From positions 399,211-463,210 of the forward strand of contig CAZIYJ010000003.1 in NCBI GenBank assembly GCA_964543475.1: DNA of 64,000 bases, written 5' to 3'. Of the stretch, positions 40,810 to 49,656 are shown in pieces. The DNA is from JAYSYM01 sp964543475. Lineage in GTDB: Bacteria > Bdellovibrionota > Bdellovibrionia > Bdellovibrionales > JAMPXM01. The first letter of the stretch is position 1, and each line of letters starts with the position of its first letter. The notes beneath the pieces were generated by a model. It was not told the origin of the DNA and ran no database searches. It worked only from the letters and a program-made list of their open reading frames with translations. A program made the translations under genes and the position numbers.

Positions 40810-41233
40810 AAAGCTTTCTCATTTCAAAGGAGAGCTACCGGCTTATCAAACTGAACTTGCAAGTGGAGTTGATGTGCGCGCGCAACTTACTGCTTCGATT
40901 ATTTTGAAGCCGGGCCAGCGAGATTTAATTCCGACCGGACTTAGTTTCGAAATTCCACCGGGCTACGAGATTCAGGCGCGTCCGCGAAGTGGATGGGCGA
41001 TAAAGAATGGAATGAGTCTTGTGAACACGCCGGGCACAATCGACGCTGATTACCGGGGAGAAGTAAAAATCATTGTGATTAATCACGGGCAAGAGCCGGT
41101 CGAAATCAAAGATCAAGAGCGTATTGCTCAATTGGTTCTATGCCCGGTTATCCAGGCAAATTTTGTTCTTGTTGAAGAACTTGGTGATACGAGCCGCGGA
41201 GCGGGTGGCTTCGGAAGCACGGGACGTAATTGA
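40772..41233 (+). CDS. dut: dUTPase (deoxyuridine 5'-triphosphate nucleotidohydrolase)
   Basis: Hydrolyses dUTP to dUMP, keeping uracil out of DNA. 153 residues with all five trimeric-dUTPase motifs: ASGVDVRA, RPRSGWAIKNGM, NTPGTIDADYRGEV, ERIAQLVLCPV and RGAGGFGSTG. GGAG lies 7 bases before the ATG, inside the 3' end of the M16 gene. Confidence 0.97.
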   Translation: MPTKITRVDVKIKKLSHFKGELPAYQTELASGVDVRAQLTASIILKPGQRDLIPTGLSFEIPPGYEIQARPRSGWAIKNGMSLVNTPGTIDADYRGEVKIIVINHGQEPVEIKDQERIAQLVLCPVIQANFVLVEELGDTSRGAGGFGSTGRN

Positions 41234-41277
41234 GAGTTAAGAGTTAAGAGTTAAAAGTTGAAAGTAAGAGTTATAGT
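41233..41277 (+). repeat. tandem GAGTTAA-type short repeats
   Basis: Imperfect tandem copies of (A)GAGTTAA between dut and pip: 41233-41277 reads as four to five units. Related copies occur at 63535-63580 (+) and 63630-63690 (inverted). Confidence 0.6.
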
Positions 41278-42234
41278 ATGAGTTATAGTTTGTTTCCAGA
41301 GATACAGCCCTACAATACGTTCCGTTTGAAAGTTTCTGACGTTCACGATCTTTATGTCGAAGAAGTTGGAAACCCCAAAGGTCAGCCAGTCGTCTTTCTT
41401 CATGGTGGGCCCGGGGCTGGATTAAGTGGAACTCACCGCCGATTTTTTGATCCAGAACATTATCGCGTAATACTGTTTGATCAACGAGGTGCGGGTCAAA
41501 GTAAGCCTCACGCGTCTCTCGACAACAACACGACTTGGGACCTTGTCTCCGACATCGAAAAAATTCGAAAGCATTTGGGTATTAATAAGTGGATGGTTTT
41601 TGGTGGATCATGGGGCAGCACTCTTGCGCTTTCATATTCGCAAGCCCACCCAGAAGCGGTGACACATTTAGTTCTCCGTGGAATTTTCATGTGTCGACCT
41701 GAAGAGATAAAATGGTTCTATCAAGAAGGCGCGAGCTTTATTTATCCAGATCTTTGGGAAGACTATATTTTGCCGATCCCATCGAATGAGCGCAGCGACA
41801 TGGTGCCGGCGTTCTACCGAAGGCTAACTTCTGATGATTTAAATGTGAGAATGGAAGCTGCGCGAGCATGGTCGGGGTGGGAAGGCGGAACGCTTCACCT
41901 AATTCCGGATACAAAAGCCAAGAATGCTTTTGAAGCCGATCATATGGCGCTCTCGCTCGCGCGAATCGAGTGTCATTACTTTATGAATAATGCGTTCTTC
42001 AGGCATCCGGATCAGTTGCTTGAAGACGTTTTCAAAGTTCGTCATATTCCGACCGTAATCGTTCATGGTCGCTACGATGTTGTTTGCCCTATCAAAAATG
42101 CCTGGGATTTACACAAAGTTTGGCCAGAAGCTGAGCTAAATATTATTCCCGATGCAGGGCATGCCGCGAGTGAGCCAGGCATTGTCGATGCACTTGTTCG
42201 AGCCACCGAACGCTTCAAAGAATCACGCTGGTAG
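41278..42234 (+). CDS. pip: proline iminopeptidase
   Basis: Alpha/beta-hydrolase (S33) that removes N-terminal proline from peptides; useful to a protein-feeding cell (inference). 318 residues: oxyanion motif HGGPGAG, FDQRGAGQS, nucleophile elbow GGSWGS, Asp in HGRYDVVCP and His in DAGHAASE, all present. Start ATG lies in a repeat-rich AGAGTTATAG leader with no clear ribosome site. Confidence 0.95.
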   Translation: MSYSLFPEIQPYNTFRLKVSDVHDLYVEEVGNPKGQPVVFLHGGPGAGLSGTHRRFFDPEHYRVILFDQRGAGQSKPHASLDNNTTWDLVSDIEKIRKHLGINKWMVFGGSWGSTLALSYSQAHPEAVTHLVLRGIFMCRPEEIKWFYQEGASFIYPDLWEDYILPIPSNERSDMVPAFYRRLTSDDLNVRMEAARAWSGWEGGTLHLIPDTKAKNAFEADHMALSLARIECHYFMNNAFFRHPDQLLEDVFKVRHIPTVIVHGRYDVVCPIKNAWDLHKVWPEAELNIIPDAGHAASEPGIVDALVRATERFKESRW

Positions 42235-42279
42235 GCCATTTTAGCCGACGGATTCGGCTCCTAAAGTACTCAAGTTTAC

Positions 42280-42305
42280 CACCCCATATGTTTTAACATG
42301 GGGTG
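42280..42305 (+). terminator. hairpin before the gliding operon
   Basis: CACCCCAT (42280-42287) pairs with ATGGGGTG (42298-42305); GTT/AAC extends the inner stem. A smaller AGCCGA/TCGGCT hairpin lies at 42244-42259. No T-tail; could end pip transcription or regulate the operon. Confidence 0.4.
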
Positions 42306-42395
42306 CCACCGCTCCAACACGCGCTAGACAGAAGTGTGCATTCTTGTTCTGATTTTGAGCAGAGTTGTACATTTCTATACACGGAGGGGCAGAAA

Positions 42396-43115
42396 ATGGA
42401 ATTTCTCACAGAACTTGGTATTGCGTTCAATCACGGCGGATTTTGGATGTGGCCAATTCTCGCACTACAAATTGCTTCAATCGCAATCATCGCAGAACGT
42501 TTTTACGTTTTGTTTTACAAGAGAAAAATCAATCAAGCAGGTTTTGCAAATAACTTCGAAGACAAAATTCGACGTGGCGAGCTTGATTCAATTTTAAATC
42601 AAACTACTACTCCTGCCTTTAACGAGCCGATCGTTCGCGCGACTGTTGCTGGTGCAAAAGCTGCTTTCAACCTCGGTGGTAAAGAAGAAATCCAAGCTAA
42701 AATGGATGAAGTTCTTCTCGAAGAAAATGCAAAGCTTGATTACCGCACTGGTTTCCTTGCGATGCTTGGTAACGTGGCAACACTTACCGGTCTCCTTGGA
42801 ACGATCACTGGAATGATTAAGTCTTTTGCTGCGGTTTCATATGCAAACCCATCTGCTAAGGCGACTCTTTTGGCGGCAGGTATTTCTGAAGCGATGAACG
42901 CAACAGCTTACGGACTTATCGTTGCGATCCCGGCACTAGTTGCTTACGCGATTCTTGCGAACCGCGCGAACCACTTGAGCGAAGACATGAACCACAGCGC
43001 ACTAAAAGTCTTCAACTGGTTAAGCTACACATACGAGCCAGTGGGCTTTAAAAATATCGTTCGCCCTGCAGCGACTGAGCGCAATGCTCACCTTAACAAC
43101 CAAGCTTCGGTTTAA
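42396..43115 (+). CDS. AglR/TolQ/ExbB-type proton-channel subunit
   Basis: Proton-driven motor subunit, MotA/TolQ/ExbB family. 239 residues; GGAGGGG 6-7 bases before the ATG at 42396 (frame open to 42303 is unused). Three membrane helices: WMWPILALQIASIAIIAERFYVLF near the start; GFLAMLGNVATLTGLLGTITGMIKSFAAVS and ATAYGLIVAIPALVAYAILANR (family-conserved TLTGLLGTITGMI). With the two ExbD-like genes that follow it should form a proton-powered complex, like AglR-AglQ-AglS of Myxococcus gliding. First gene of the operon. Confidence 0.9.
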   Translation: MEFLTELGIAFNHGGFWMWPILALQIASIAIIAERFYVLFYKRKINQAGFANNFEDKIRRGELDSILNQTTTPAFNEPIVRATVAGAKAAFNLGGKEEIQAKMDEVLLEENAKLDYRTGFLAMLGNVATLTGLLGTITGMIKSFAAVSYANPSAKATLLAAGISEAMNATAYGLIVAIPALVAYAILANRANHLSEDMNHSALKVFNWLSYTYEPVGFKNIVRPAATERNAHLNNQASV

Positions 43116-43124
43116 GGCGTCGTC

Positions 43125-43580
43125 ATGCAGAAGAACGGTAAACATCTCGACTTTGAGATTAACCTAATTCCTTGCATCGACTTGCTGTCGGTTTGCATTT
43201 GCTTCCTGCTTTTAACAGCAGTGTGGGTGAGTGTTGGATCGATGAATGTGAAGCAAGCGATTGGTGGACAGTCAGTTGCTGAAACTGAAAAAAAGCCGGT
43301 TTTGTGGGTAGCGATGGGTGCTAACGGAGAATTGAATCTTAAAATTCAGGACTCTGCAAAAGTTCCAGCGAAACTCGCGAATCTAAAAGTTGCAGGCGTC
43401 GACGGTCAGCTAAACACTGCCGAACTTCAAAAAGCGCTAGATGAATTGGTATCAGTAGATCCAAATCTTCGTACTGCTCTCCTTAAGCCCCAAGCAACGT
43501 CTCCTTACGAAGATATTATTGGATTGATGGATCAGTTCAAGCGCAAGGGACTCGTGGATTTGGGAGTCGTCCCGCTGTGA
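43125..43580 (+). CDS. ExbD/TolR-type (AglS-like) motor subunit, first copy
   Basis: 151 residues: short cytoplasmic N-terminus, one membrane helix with the ion-binding Asp (INLIPCIDLLSVCICFLLL; typical PLIDVVFLLLIFF position), then a periplasmic domain (about 45-151) that contacts peptidoglycan or partners in TolR. Starts 9 bases after the ExbB-like gene. Two Cys in the membrane helix are unusual. Part of the gliding operon. Confidence 0.88.
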   Translation: MQKNGKHLDFEINLIPCIDLLSVCICFLLLTAVWVSVGSMNVKQAIGGQSVAETEKKPVLWVAMGANGELNLKIQDSAKVPAKLANLKVAGVDGQLNTAELQKALDELVSVDPNLRTALLKPQATSPYEDIIGLMDQFKRKGLVDLGVVPL

Positions 43581-43637
43581 CGGGCGCTATAAAGCGGCCC
43601 ACCCTGACGATTCTCGTAACCAAGGACAGGTAATTTT

Positions 43638-44138
43638 ATGTTAGCAAATCAAAGTGTTCTTGAAATGACAGCTCTCCAAAGTGTTCTTGCCAATCAATCG
43701 GTGATTCGGCCGAAAGCAGGAAAATGGAAGAGAGTTTTAGCGCTCGATTTATTGCTCACTGCACTTATCGACGCGTTCTCAATTTTGGTTATCTTTCTAC
43801 TAATGAGTTTCTCAAGCTCAGGTGACCTTTTAGTGATGGGCAAAGACCAAGAATTGCCAACAGCAGGTCAGGCCGAAGTTTTAGAACGCAATCCGGTAGT
43901 GAAGATTGAAAAAGAAAAAATGTTCTTAGAAGACAAGGAAGTTACTTCAGCAACAATCACTGCCGCGCTTCTTACATTACGTAAGGAATTCGCAGAGACG
44001 AACCCAGGTGTTGATTACCCAGGGATTGTTACGATTCAGGCCGATCGAAGAGTTCAGTACGATTCTTTGAATCAAATCGTAGTGGCAGCTGCACAAGCTG
44101 GCTTCAGCGATGTTCGCTTTGCTGTATTGATGAAGTAG
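43638..44138 (+). CDS. ExbD/TolR-type motor subunit, second copy
   Basis: 166 residues; the single membrane helix carries the key Asp (LTALIDAFSILVIFLLMSFSS, near 45) and the periplasmic domain has KIEKEKMFLEDKEVTSATITAALL and VTIQADRRVQYDSLNQIVVAAAQAGFSDVRFAV, typical ExbD features. Ribosome site AGG at 43627. The extra N-terminal cytoplasmic tail has a repeated LANQSV, reflecting a 13-bp direct repeat in DNA (43650-43662 and 43677-43689). Two paralogous ExbDs with one ExbB suggest a heteromeric stator. Confidence 0.88.
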   Translation: MLANQSVLEMTALQSVLANQSVIRPKAGKWKRVLALDLLLTALIDAFSILVIFLLMSFSSSGDLLVMGKDQELPTAGQAEVLERNPVVKIEKEKMFLEDKEVTSATITAALLTLRKEFAETNPGVDYPGIVTIQADRRVQYDSLNQIVVAAAQAGFSDVRFAVLMK

Positions 44139-44158
44139 TTCGACAAAAGAGGTTTTGG

Positions 44159-47098
44159 ATGACCGATTTAAGACTAGTGCCGACTCTATTAACGGCTGCT
44201 GTTGCAACTTTAGTTTCTCTTTCAGCGTCTGCTGCTGATGATGGCGGGGGGCGTGACCTCCTGATTCAAAAATTAGGTCTTGTTCAATCAAGCCTTCCGC
44301 AAAATGATCCTTCTTCAGTGGCTGTCACTTTACGCCTTGCCGATCTTTTGTCAGAGCGCGCGCGAGTGAACTCGATGGAAGAGTTGAATCAGGGTTGCAC
44401 CGACTGCAAAAGTGGAACTGCAGACCGTAAAAGAGCACTTCAGTTGTATCGCGAAGCTGTGGCCCGAGCGCCAATTGCTATAAAATCTAAGGTGCTTATT
44501 CAAATGGGACATCTCTCTCAGATGAATGGACTCGAAAATGAAGCCATCAAGAATTATTCAGAGGCTTTAAGTTTGAATCCTTCTGCAGAAGTTGTTGCAG
44601 ACGCTAATCTTGCTATCGCTGAAATTCATTTTAAAGGTCGAAACTTTGCTTTAGCTCAGAACTTTTATGACAAAGTGATCAGTAGCCCAGCGGCAGCTTC
44701 AAAAGGGCTAGCGGCCTATCGCAAAGCTTGGTGTAACTTCAATTTAGGAAAACTATCTGAGGCGCAAGCAGCGTTAGTAACAATTTTGCAGACCCCGTCG
44801 CTTTTAACTCGTTCAGCAAGCACAACTACTCAAATTGATCCTCAGTTTCACGAAGAAGTTTCTCGGGACTACGTCACTTTCCTTTCAAAAGGTGAATTGT
44901 CGCAAGCTAAGGCGGAGAGCCTCTTTAATTTGAGTCCTGCGGCGACTCGAGTTCAAAATGTGCAAAGCTTAGCGTATGAAGCTGAGCGTATCGGCCGCAA
45001 GGCTGAGGCGCTTACAATTTGGAAATATGTTTTTGGTTACCTCGACAAAGTAGAAGATCGGGTTGCCGCTCACACTTCTCAAGCGCAACTCAACTACGAC
45101 CTTGGCGATAAGACAAAGTCACTTGAGCATTACACCTATGCAATTGACGGTGTTGCAAACGCAAATAGTTGTAAGTCTGCTCAGTGTGACGAGGTCCGAA
45201 GACGCCTTCGTCAGTTCATCGTAAACTGGCATCAGTCAGAAAAGAAAAATCCGTCGGTTGAACTTCAGGCGGCTTACACTAAGTTTACAGCTCTTTATCC
45301 TGCTGATTCAGATATGCAGATTTTCGCAGGTCAACTTTCGCTTGAGAGAAAAGATTTTTCTTCGGCTGAGAAGTTTTATGATCAAGCAATCGTATCGCTT
45401 TCAACTAGCAAAGCAGATCCGAAGAAACTTGATTCTGCATTGCTTGCGATGCTTGAAGTAGGTGAGCTCTCAAAGAATGAAGCCACTATCAATAAGGCTT
45501 ACCAGCAGTACCTGAGCTTCAGTCCTACTCAAACCAAGGGTTTCGAAGTTAATTATCAACTTGCACGAAATGAGTATGAAGCGGGTAAGTATGAAGTGGC
45601 AGCCACTAGCTTAAAAGGGTTAGCACTTAATCTTAAAGGGGATTTAAAGGTCCGTAAGCAAGCGGCTGATCTTGCTCTCGATTCTTTAGCTTTATTAAAA
45701 GACAATGCACGCCTCCAGGCTTGGTCGTCGGAGTTTGCTTCTGCATTTAACGATGCAGATTATTTAAATATCGCGCAAAAGGCTGTTCTCACAAATGTTG
45801 CTGAGCTTGCGAAAACCGACGAGCGTGCGGCCTATGTTGAGTTGACCAAATTCAATCCAGCTAAAGCCTCTTCAGAAGATCGAATTAAGTTCTTCAAAAA
45901 CAAAATTATTTTAAGCCAGAAGCTCGCTCTATTTAATGAGGCACTTTCTGCAGCTGATGATTTGCTAAAGCAGCCAGGTTTGTCAGAAGAAGACAAAACA
46001 GTTGGCTGGACAACTAAGGCTGAGATTGCAGAGCTTCGTTTAGATTTCGCAGGTGCGATTATTGCCTTAGATCATTTGCCAGCTACGAAAGAGCCTGAGG
46101 CAAAAGCGTTGAAGCTTGCATTGTTCGCAGAGCTTGCTGGTCAGCCAAGTGCTGAACGTTATCAAACTTACCTTAAACTTTCTAAGAGCACAGAGAGTAA
46201 CGCTTTGGTTGCGGCGCAATTGGTTCGCTCATCGAAGTCTCCGGCTAAGGATCTCGAAAAGCTAAAAGGGTACATGAGTGGCTCGCCAGAGCTGCTAGCT
46301 CAAGTGACAGCGGAAGTGTTAGCAATGAACTACAATCCTGCATTGGCAGGCACTATTTTGAAAGATTCGAAACTTCGCAACACTTCAGCTGGAAAACTCA
46401 TTTCACGAGTCGAGTTTTTAAAGGCTTTCAACGCAGTTAAAGCGAAGATCACAGCAGCTACTCTCGATACGTCTTCAGATCGCAAGTTGGCTTCATCAAT
46501 CAAGTCTCGCGTAGCGATGCTTGATCAAGTAGAAGCAAAAACGAAACAAGCGATTGAATCGGGCGATTGGACTTCACAATTTGTGAGTATCGATACTCTC
46601 GCCAAAGAATCAGAGCGCTTTTATCAAGAGTTAATGTCGGCTCCGGTTCCGCAAGGACTCTCACAAGAAGACGAAATTCAATATTTAAGTCTTTTGTCTG
46701 CGCAAGCGACACCGTTTCAATCAAAGGCTTCAGAGGCAAAATTGAAAGTGGAACAGTTTGAGAGTTCTGACTGGGTAACGACTTTGAAGCAAAGCTGGAG
46801 CTCAGCTGAGTTGCGATCACTCGTATCTGTTGAAGTCGAAGCACTTAAGCAAGTCACAAATTCGACTAAGAAGACTCAGCTTGCTGATTTCAATATGCCA
46901 ACTCGCGAAACTACAGCGAGCGGAATGCCTTCAATAACAGAAATCACAAGTGCTCGAAAGCAAGTTTTCGAGCAGCCAAAAAATCAGTCAGCTCTCGAAC
47001 ACTTATTAGCTGTTGAGCAGCGGGCTCAAAACAAAGCAATGGTTCAGTATCTGCAGACTAGAATTGGTCAGTTATCTCCTCAGAAAGGTTCTTTATGA
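44159..47098 (+). CDS. large exported TPR protein of the gliding operon
   Basis: 979 residues; GAGG 6 bases before ATG. Signal peptide (VPTLLTAAVATLVSLSASAA-DD) followed by a long array of TPR-like helical repeats (KSKVLIQMGHLSQMNGLENEAIKNYSEAL, EVVADANLAIAEIHFKGRNFALAQNFYDKV, SDMQIFAGQLSLERKDFSSAEKFYDQA and further degenerate copies to the end). Probably a periplasmic scaffold between motor and outer-membrane parts. Similar in organisation to the TPR proteins (AgmK/GltI-like) of Myxococcus gliding, but I cannot assign an exact orthologue. ATGA overlap with the next gene. Confidence 0.8.
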   Translation: MTDLRLVPTLLTAAVATLVSLSASAADDGGGRDLLIQKLGLVQSSLPQNDPSSVAVTLRLADLLSERARVNSMEELNQGCTDCKSGTADRKRALQLYREAVARAPIAIKSKVLIQMGHLSQMNGLENEAIKNYSEALSLNPSAEVVADANLAIAEIHFKGRNFALAQNFYDKVISSPAAASKGLAAYRKAWCNFNLGKLSEAQAALVTILQTPSLLTRSASTTTQIDPQFHEEVSRDYVTFLSKGELSQAKAESLFNLSPAATRVQNVQSLAYEAERIGRKAEALTIWKYVFGYLDKVEDRVAAHTSQAQLNYDLGDKTKSLEHYTYAIDGVANANSCKSAQCDEVRRRLRQFIVNWHQSEKKNPSVELQAAYTKFTALYPADSDMQIFAGQLSLERKDFSSAEKFYDQAIVSLSTSKADPKKLDSALLAMLEVGELSKNEATINKAYQQYLSFSPTQTKGFEVNYQLARNEYEAGKYEVAATSLKGLALNLKGDLKVRKQAADLALDSLALLKDNARLQAWSSEFASAFNDADYLNIAQKAVLTNVAELAKTDERAAYVELTKFNPAKASSEDRIKFFKNKIILSQKLALFNEALSAADDLLKQPGLSEEDKTVGWTTKAEIAELRLDFAGAIIALDHLPATKEPEAKALKLALFAELAGQPSAERYQTYLKLSKSTESNALVAAQLVRSSKSPAKDLEKLKGYMSGSPELLAQVTAEVLAMNYNPALAGTILKDSKLRNTSAGKLISRVEFLKAFNAVKAKITAATLDTSSDRKLASSIKSRVAMLDQVEAKTKQAIESGDWTSQFVSIDTLAKESERFYQELMSAPVPQGLSQEDEIQYLSLLSAQATPFQSKASEAKLKVEQFESSDWVTTLKQSWSSAELRSLVSVEVEALKQVTNSTKKTQLADFNMPTRETTASGMPSITEITSARKQVFEQPKNQSALEHLLAVEQRAQNKAMVQYLQTRIGQLSPQKGSL

Positions 47099-47346
47099 GA
47101 ACGGTTTTAATCATCGTGGCTTTAACTTTCTCGACACTGGCGTTGGCTGAAGAAGCTGCCACTTTGAGCCAGCCTGCAAAGACTACGCAGACTCAGCACA
47201 ATTTCGAAGATCTTTTGGTTCAAGGAAAATATCACTTCTCGGATGAAGCGGTTACGACAGTTGAAGATGACAAGGTACTCGATGCCCTCATTGGCGTGAG
47301 ATCAGATTTTAAAGATCGAATCAAACAATCATCAGGACTTTACTAG
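47095..47346 (+). CDS. small exported protein of the gliding operon
   Basis: 83 residues with a signal peptide (MRTVLIIVALTFSTLALA-EE). The mature part (~65 residues) is polar, with a conserved-looking NFEDLLVQGKYHFSDEAV and a C-terminal SGLY. No family recognised. Its ATG overlaps the TPR gene stop, and it ends 1 base before the AgmX/PglI gene, so it is co-translated; probably a structural linker or adaptor. It is short enough to be missed by automatic annotation. Confidence 0.7.
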   Translation: MRTVLIIVALTFSTLALAEEAATLSQPAKTTQTQHNFEDLLVQGKYHFSDEAVTTVEDDKVLDALIGVRSDFKDRIKQSSGLY

Positions 47347-47347
47347 T

Positions 47348-48508
47348 ATGAACACGACAGCTCAAAACCAACAAAGACGGTTAGTTCTTGAAGATTTAGA
47401 TGGAAAAGTTGTTCGAGCTTACCAATGGTTCGGCGAAGCGGCTGACGTCGTTAGACGCTCTGACAATCGTCGCCTTGAGGTAGTTTCGAATACCCAAGCT
47501 CTTGAGCAGTCGGGAATTGCCTTTGAGCGAGTCGGGCGAGTCACTCTTGCGGATATAACCAAGAAGCCGTTACTGATCGGAAATCTTGGTCACCTGAAGT
47601 TTGTCGATTCGATTGGCGCTACTGAAACAAATCTTCATCACGAAGATGCAAGCGAGAAAAAAGCGTGGAAGACGATACTAATCGTCGTAGCCCTATTCTC
47701 GCTTCTTCTCATGGGATTAATTTCGCTTCAGCCAGACACTCCGACCGCGGAGATGGAACAAGAGATGAAGCAAGAAGTGGTTAAGATTTTTAAAGCGACT
47801 CCTCCTCCGCCAAAGGCTGAGAACGCAGTCCAGATGAACAAAGAATCTCAAACACCAGATCAAGTTGTTAAAACAAAAACTACGAATACATTAAAACGCA
47901 TGGGTGCCCTTGCGGCGCTTGGATCGCTTAGCAATAGCAAGCAGCGAGGCGGCCTTAATCTCGGAGCAGCAAATACAACTGCTGGCCCAGGTCTCGGTGG
48001 AACAGAAGGTAGCGGCGGAGTTCAAACTTCTCTCTACGCGCGTGGAATTACAGCGGCTCCACTCGGTGCTGGCGGAAATATTCAAGGCGCTGGCGGTTAC
48101 GGTACTAAAGGTAAGGGCGGCGGCCAAGCTGGATACGGAAAATTAAGTTTAGTCGGATCAGCGGGCGATGCTTCCATTGGCCTTGCGCAAGAAGCGACAG
48201 TTGAAAGCGGACTCGATCGCGACATGATCGCTGCTGTGATCAATCGCAATCTTGGTCAGGTTCGGTTTTGTTATGAGCAAGGTTTGCAAGGTACTCCCGG
48301 ACTCAATGGCCGTGTTGCGGTTGATTTCACAATCGGCGGAAACGGGCTTGTGAAAACAGCGGGAATCGATAGCACAACTATGGGATCAAAGATCGTTGAA
48401 GATTGTATTGTGATGCGCCTTAAAACATGGAAGTTCCCACTTCCGCAAGGTGGCGTTGATGTTCGAGTGACTTATCCGTTCGTCTTAAGAAGGGCAGGGC
48501 AGGGTTAA
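47348..48508 (+). CDS. AgmX/PglI C-terminal-domain (TonB-like) protein
   Basis: 386 residues. Cytoplasmic N-terminal domain (about 1-100), one membrane helix (about 106-124, TILIVVALFSLLLMGLISL), Pro-rich spacer (KATPPPPKAEN), Gly-rich spacer (about 200-270), and a TonB/TolA-like C-terminal domain with the AgmX/PglI signature NRNLGQVRFCYEQGLQGTP...GRVAVDFTIGGNGLVKTAGI...EDCIVMRLKTWKFPLP. The two Cys (CYEQ, EDC) are typical. In Myxococcus such proteins (GltG/GltJ type) span the envelope and transmit motor force. Stop overlaps the next ATG (TAATG). Confidence 0.9.
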   Translation: MNTTAQNQQRRLVLEDLDGKVVRAYQWFGEAADVVRRSDNRRLEVVSNTQALEQSGIAFERVGRVTLADITKKPLLIGNLGHLKFVDSIGATETNLHHEDASEKKAWKTILIVVALFSLLLMGLISLQPDTPTAEMEQEMKQEVVKIFKATPPPPKAENAVQMNKESQTPDQVVKTKTTNTLKRMGALAALGSLSNSKQRGGLNLGAANTTAGPGLGGTEGSGGVQTSLYARGITAAPLGAGGNIQGAGGYGTKGKGGGQAGYGKLSLVGSAGDASIGLAQEATVESGLDRDMIAAVINRNLGQVRFCYEQGLQGTPGLNGRVAVDFTIGGNGLVKTAGIDSTTMGSKIVEDCIVMRLKTWKFPLPQGGVDVRVTYPFVLRRAGQG

Positions 48509-49656
48509 TGAAAAAACTTTTATTACTTCAGTTGGCAGTTTTAGTTTCAATGGGTTCGCTAGTAGCTTGTGGCGGCTGGAAGCAAGATCCGCTCGCTGAT
48601 GCAGGCGGACTCGGAAAGGGACAAGGCAAACCTGATACGAAGCAGGAAAAGCCAACGCTTCCCGCAGATTACATCTTAATGGATGCAGCTCTTTTCAAAC
48701 TCGCTAAAGAGGGTGAAAAAGTCGAAATCAAAGTCGACGCAAGAGTGATTCTTCCCGGCTATTCTTTATTAGTTGAAGTAAAAAATTTGAGCCAGTTTTC
48801 TGGTGCAACGTTTGATGCATCAACAAATACGTTCGAGTGGACTCCGCCGATCGGTACGGCTTCGGAGGATATTTCTGAGTTCTCTCTCGAATTTTTAGCG
48901 ATTGCGACAAAGCCTGGCGACGTTACTGTTGCTCGCTCGAGAGTAACAAAAGTTGGAGTTGCCCGTTCGTTGCTAGAGCCAACCATCGTTGAGGTCAGCG
49001 CTCTCAATTCAGAAATTCGTGAAGGAAGTTATCAAAGTTTCTACGTTAAAGTTGAGGACCGTACTGCTGGAACAGTTCAGTCGAACTATCCAGCTCTTAT
49101 TGTTCGTAATTCTAATTCGCACCCAAGTTTGGCAGGCTTTGTTGAGGTGAGTGATGCAACGCTTGAGTCAACGAACACTTTCGAGTTCGAAGTTGAAGTT
49201 GATCTGTCGAAGGCAGAAATCACCAGAAATCGAAGTCGACTTGGTTTTGAGATCTTACCTGTTTCAAAATTTCAAAAAGCAGGTCCTGCTCGAGACATCG
49301 TTTACGACATCTTAAATAATCCCGCTGAAGTCGTCACCACTTGGACAAAGTCGATCACGGCTACTCCAGGCACCAAGCTTGATTATCAGTTTTTAGTTAT
49401 CGATCCGAAGGATGAAGGCAAAGTGAATCTTGAATCAGCCTTCTCACTGCCGGCTTCCGCTTCACTTACATGTACCGCAGTTAATTATGGTGCTGTTCTG
49501 GAGTGCCGATTTATCTGGGATGTTCCGGTGACAGCAAAGGGATCAGCTAGTGCTGCAGCTACCTTCACAAACGGATCAACGGATTACTACGATAAATTTG
49601 AGACTTCGACAAGTTTGTATTTCCCAATCTCAATTGGCTCAGCTGGGGGTAATTAA
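48508..49656 (+). CDS. lipoprotein of the gliding operon with Ig-like folds
   Basis: 382 residues; signal peptide II with lipobox LVAC at Cys21, then a Gly/Lys-rich linker. The mature part looks like two or three Ig-like beta-sandwich domains, one with the cadherin/He_PIG-like FDASTNTFEWTPPIGTAS motif (about 95-115). Two cysteines near the end (SLTCTAVNYGAVLECRF) could form an Ig-type disulfide. TAATG overlaps at both ends, so coupled with the AgmX/PglI-type and barrel genes. Probable partner of the outer-membrane part of the gliding machine (inference). Confidence 0.8.
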   Translation: MKKLLLLQLAVLVSMGSLVACGGWKQDPLADAGGLGKGQGKPDTKQEKPTLPADYILMDAALFKLAKEGEKVEIKVDARVILPGYSLLVEVKNLSQFSGATFDASTNTFEWTPPIGTASEDISEFSLEFLAIATKPGDVTVARSRVTKVGVARSLLEPTIVEVSALNSEIREGSYQSFYVKVEDRTAGTVQSNYPALIVRNSNSHPSLAGFVEVSDATLESTNTFEFEVEVDLSKAEITRNRSRLGFEILPVSKFQKAGPARDIVYDILNNPAEVVTTWTKSITATPGTKLDYQFLVIDPKDEGKVNLESAFSLPASASLTCTAVNYGAVLECRFIWDVPVTAKGSASAAATFTNGSTDYYDKFETSTSLYFPISIGSAGGN

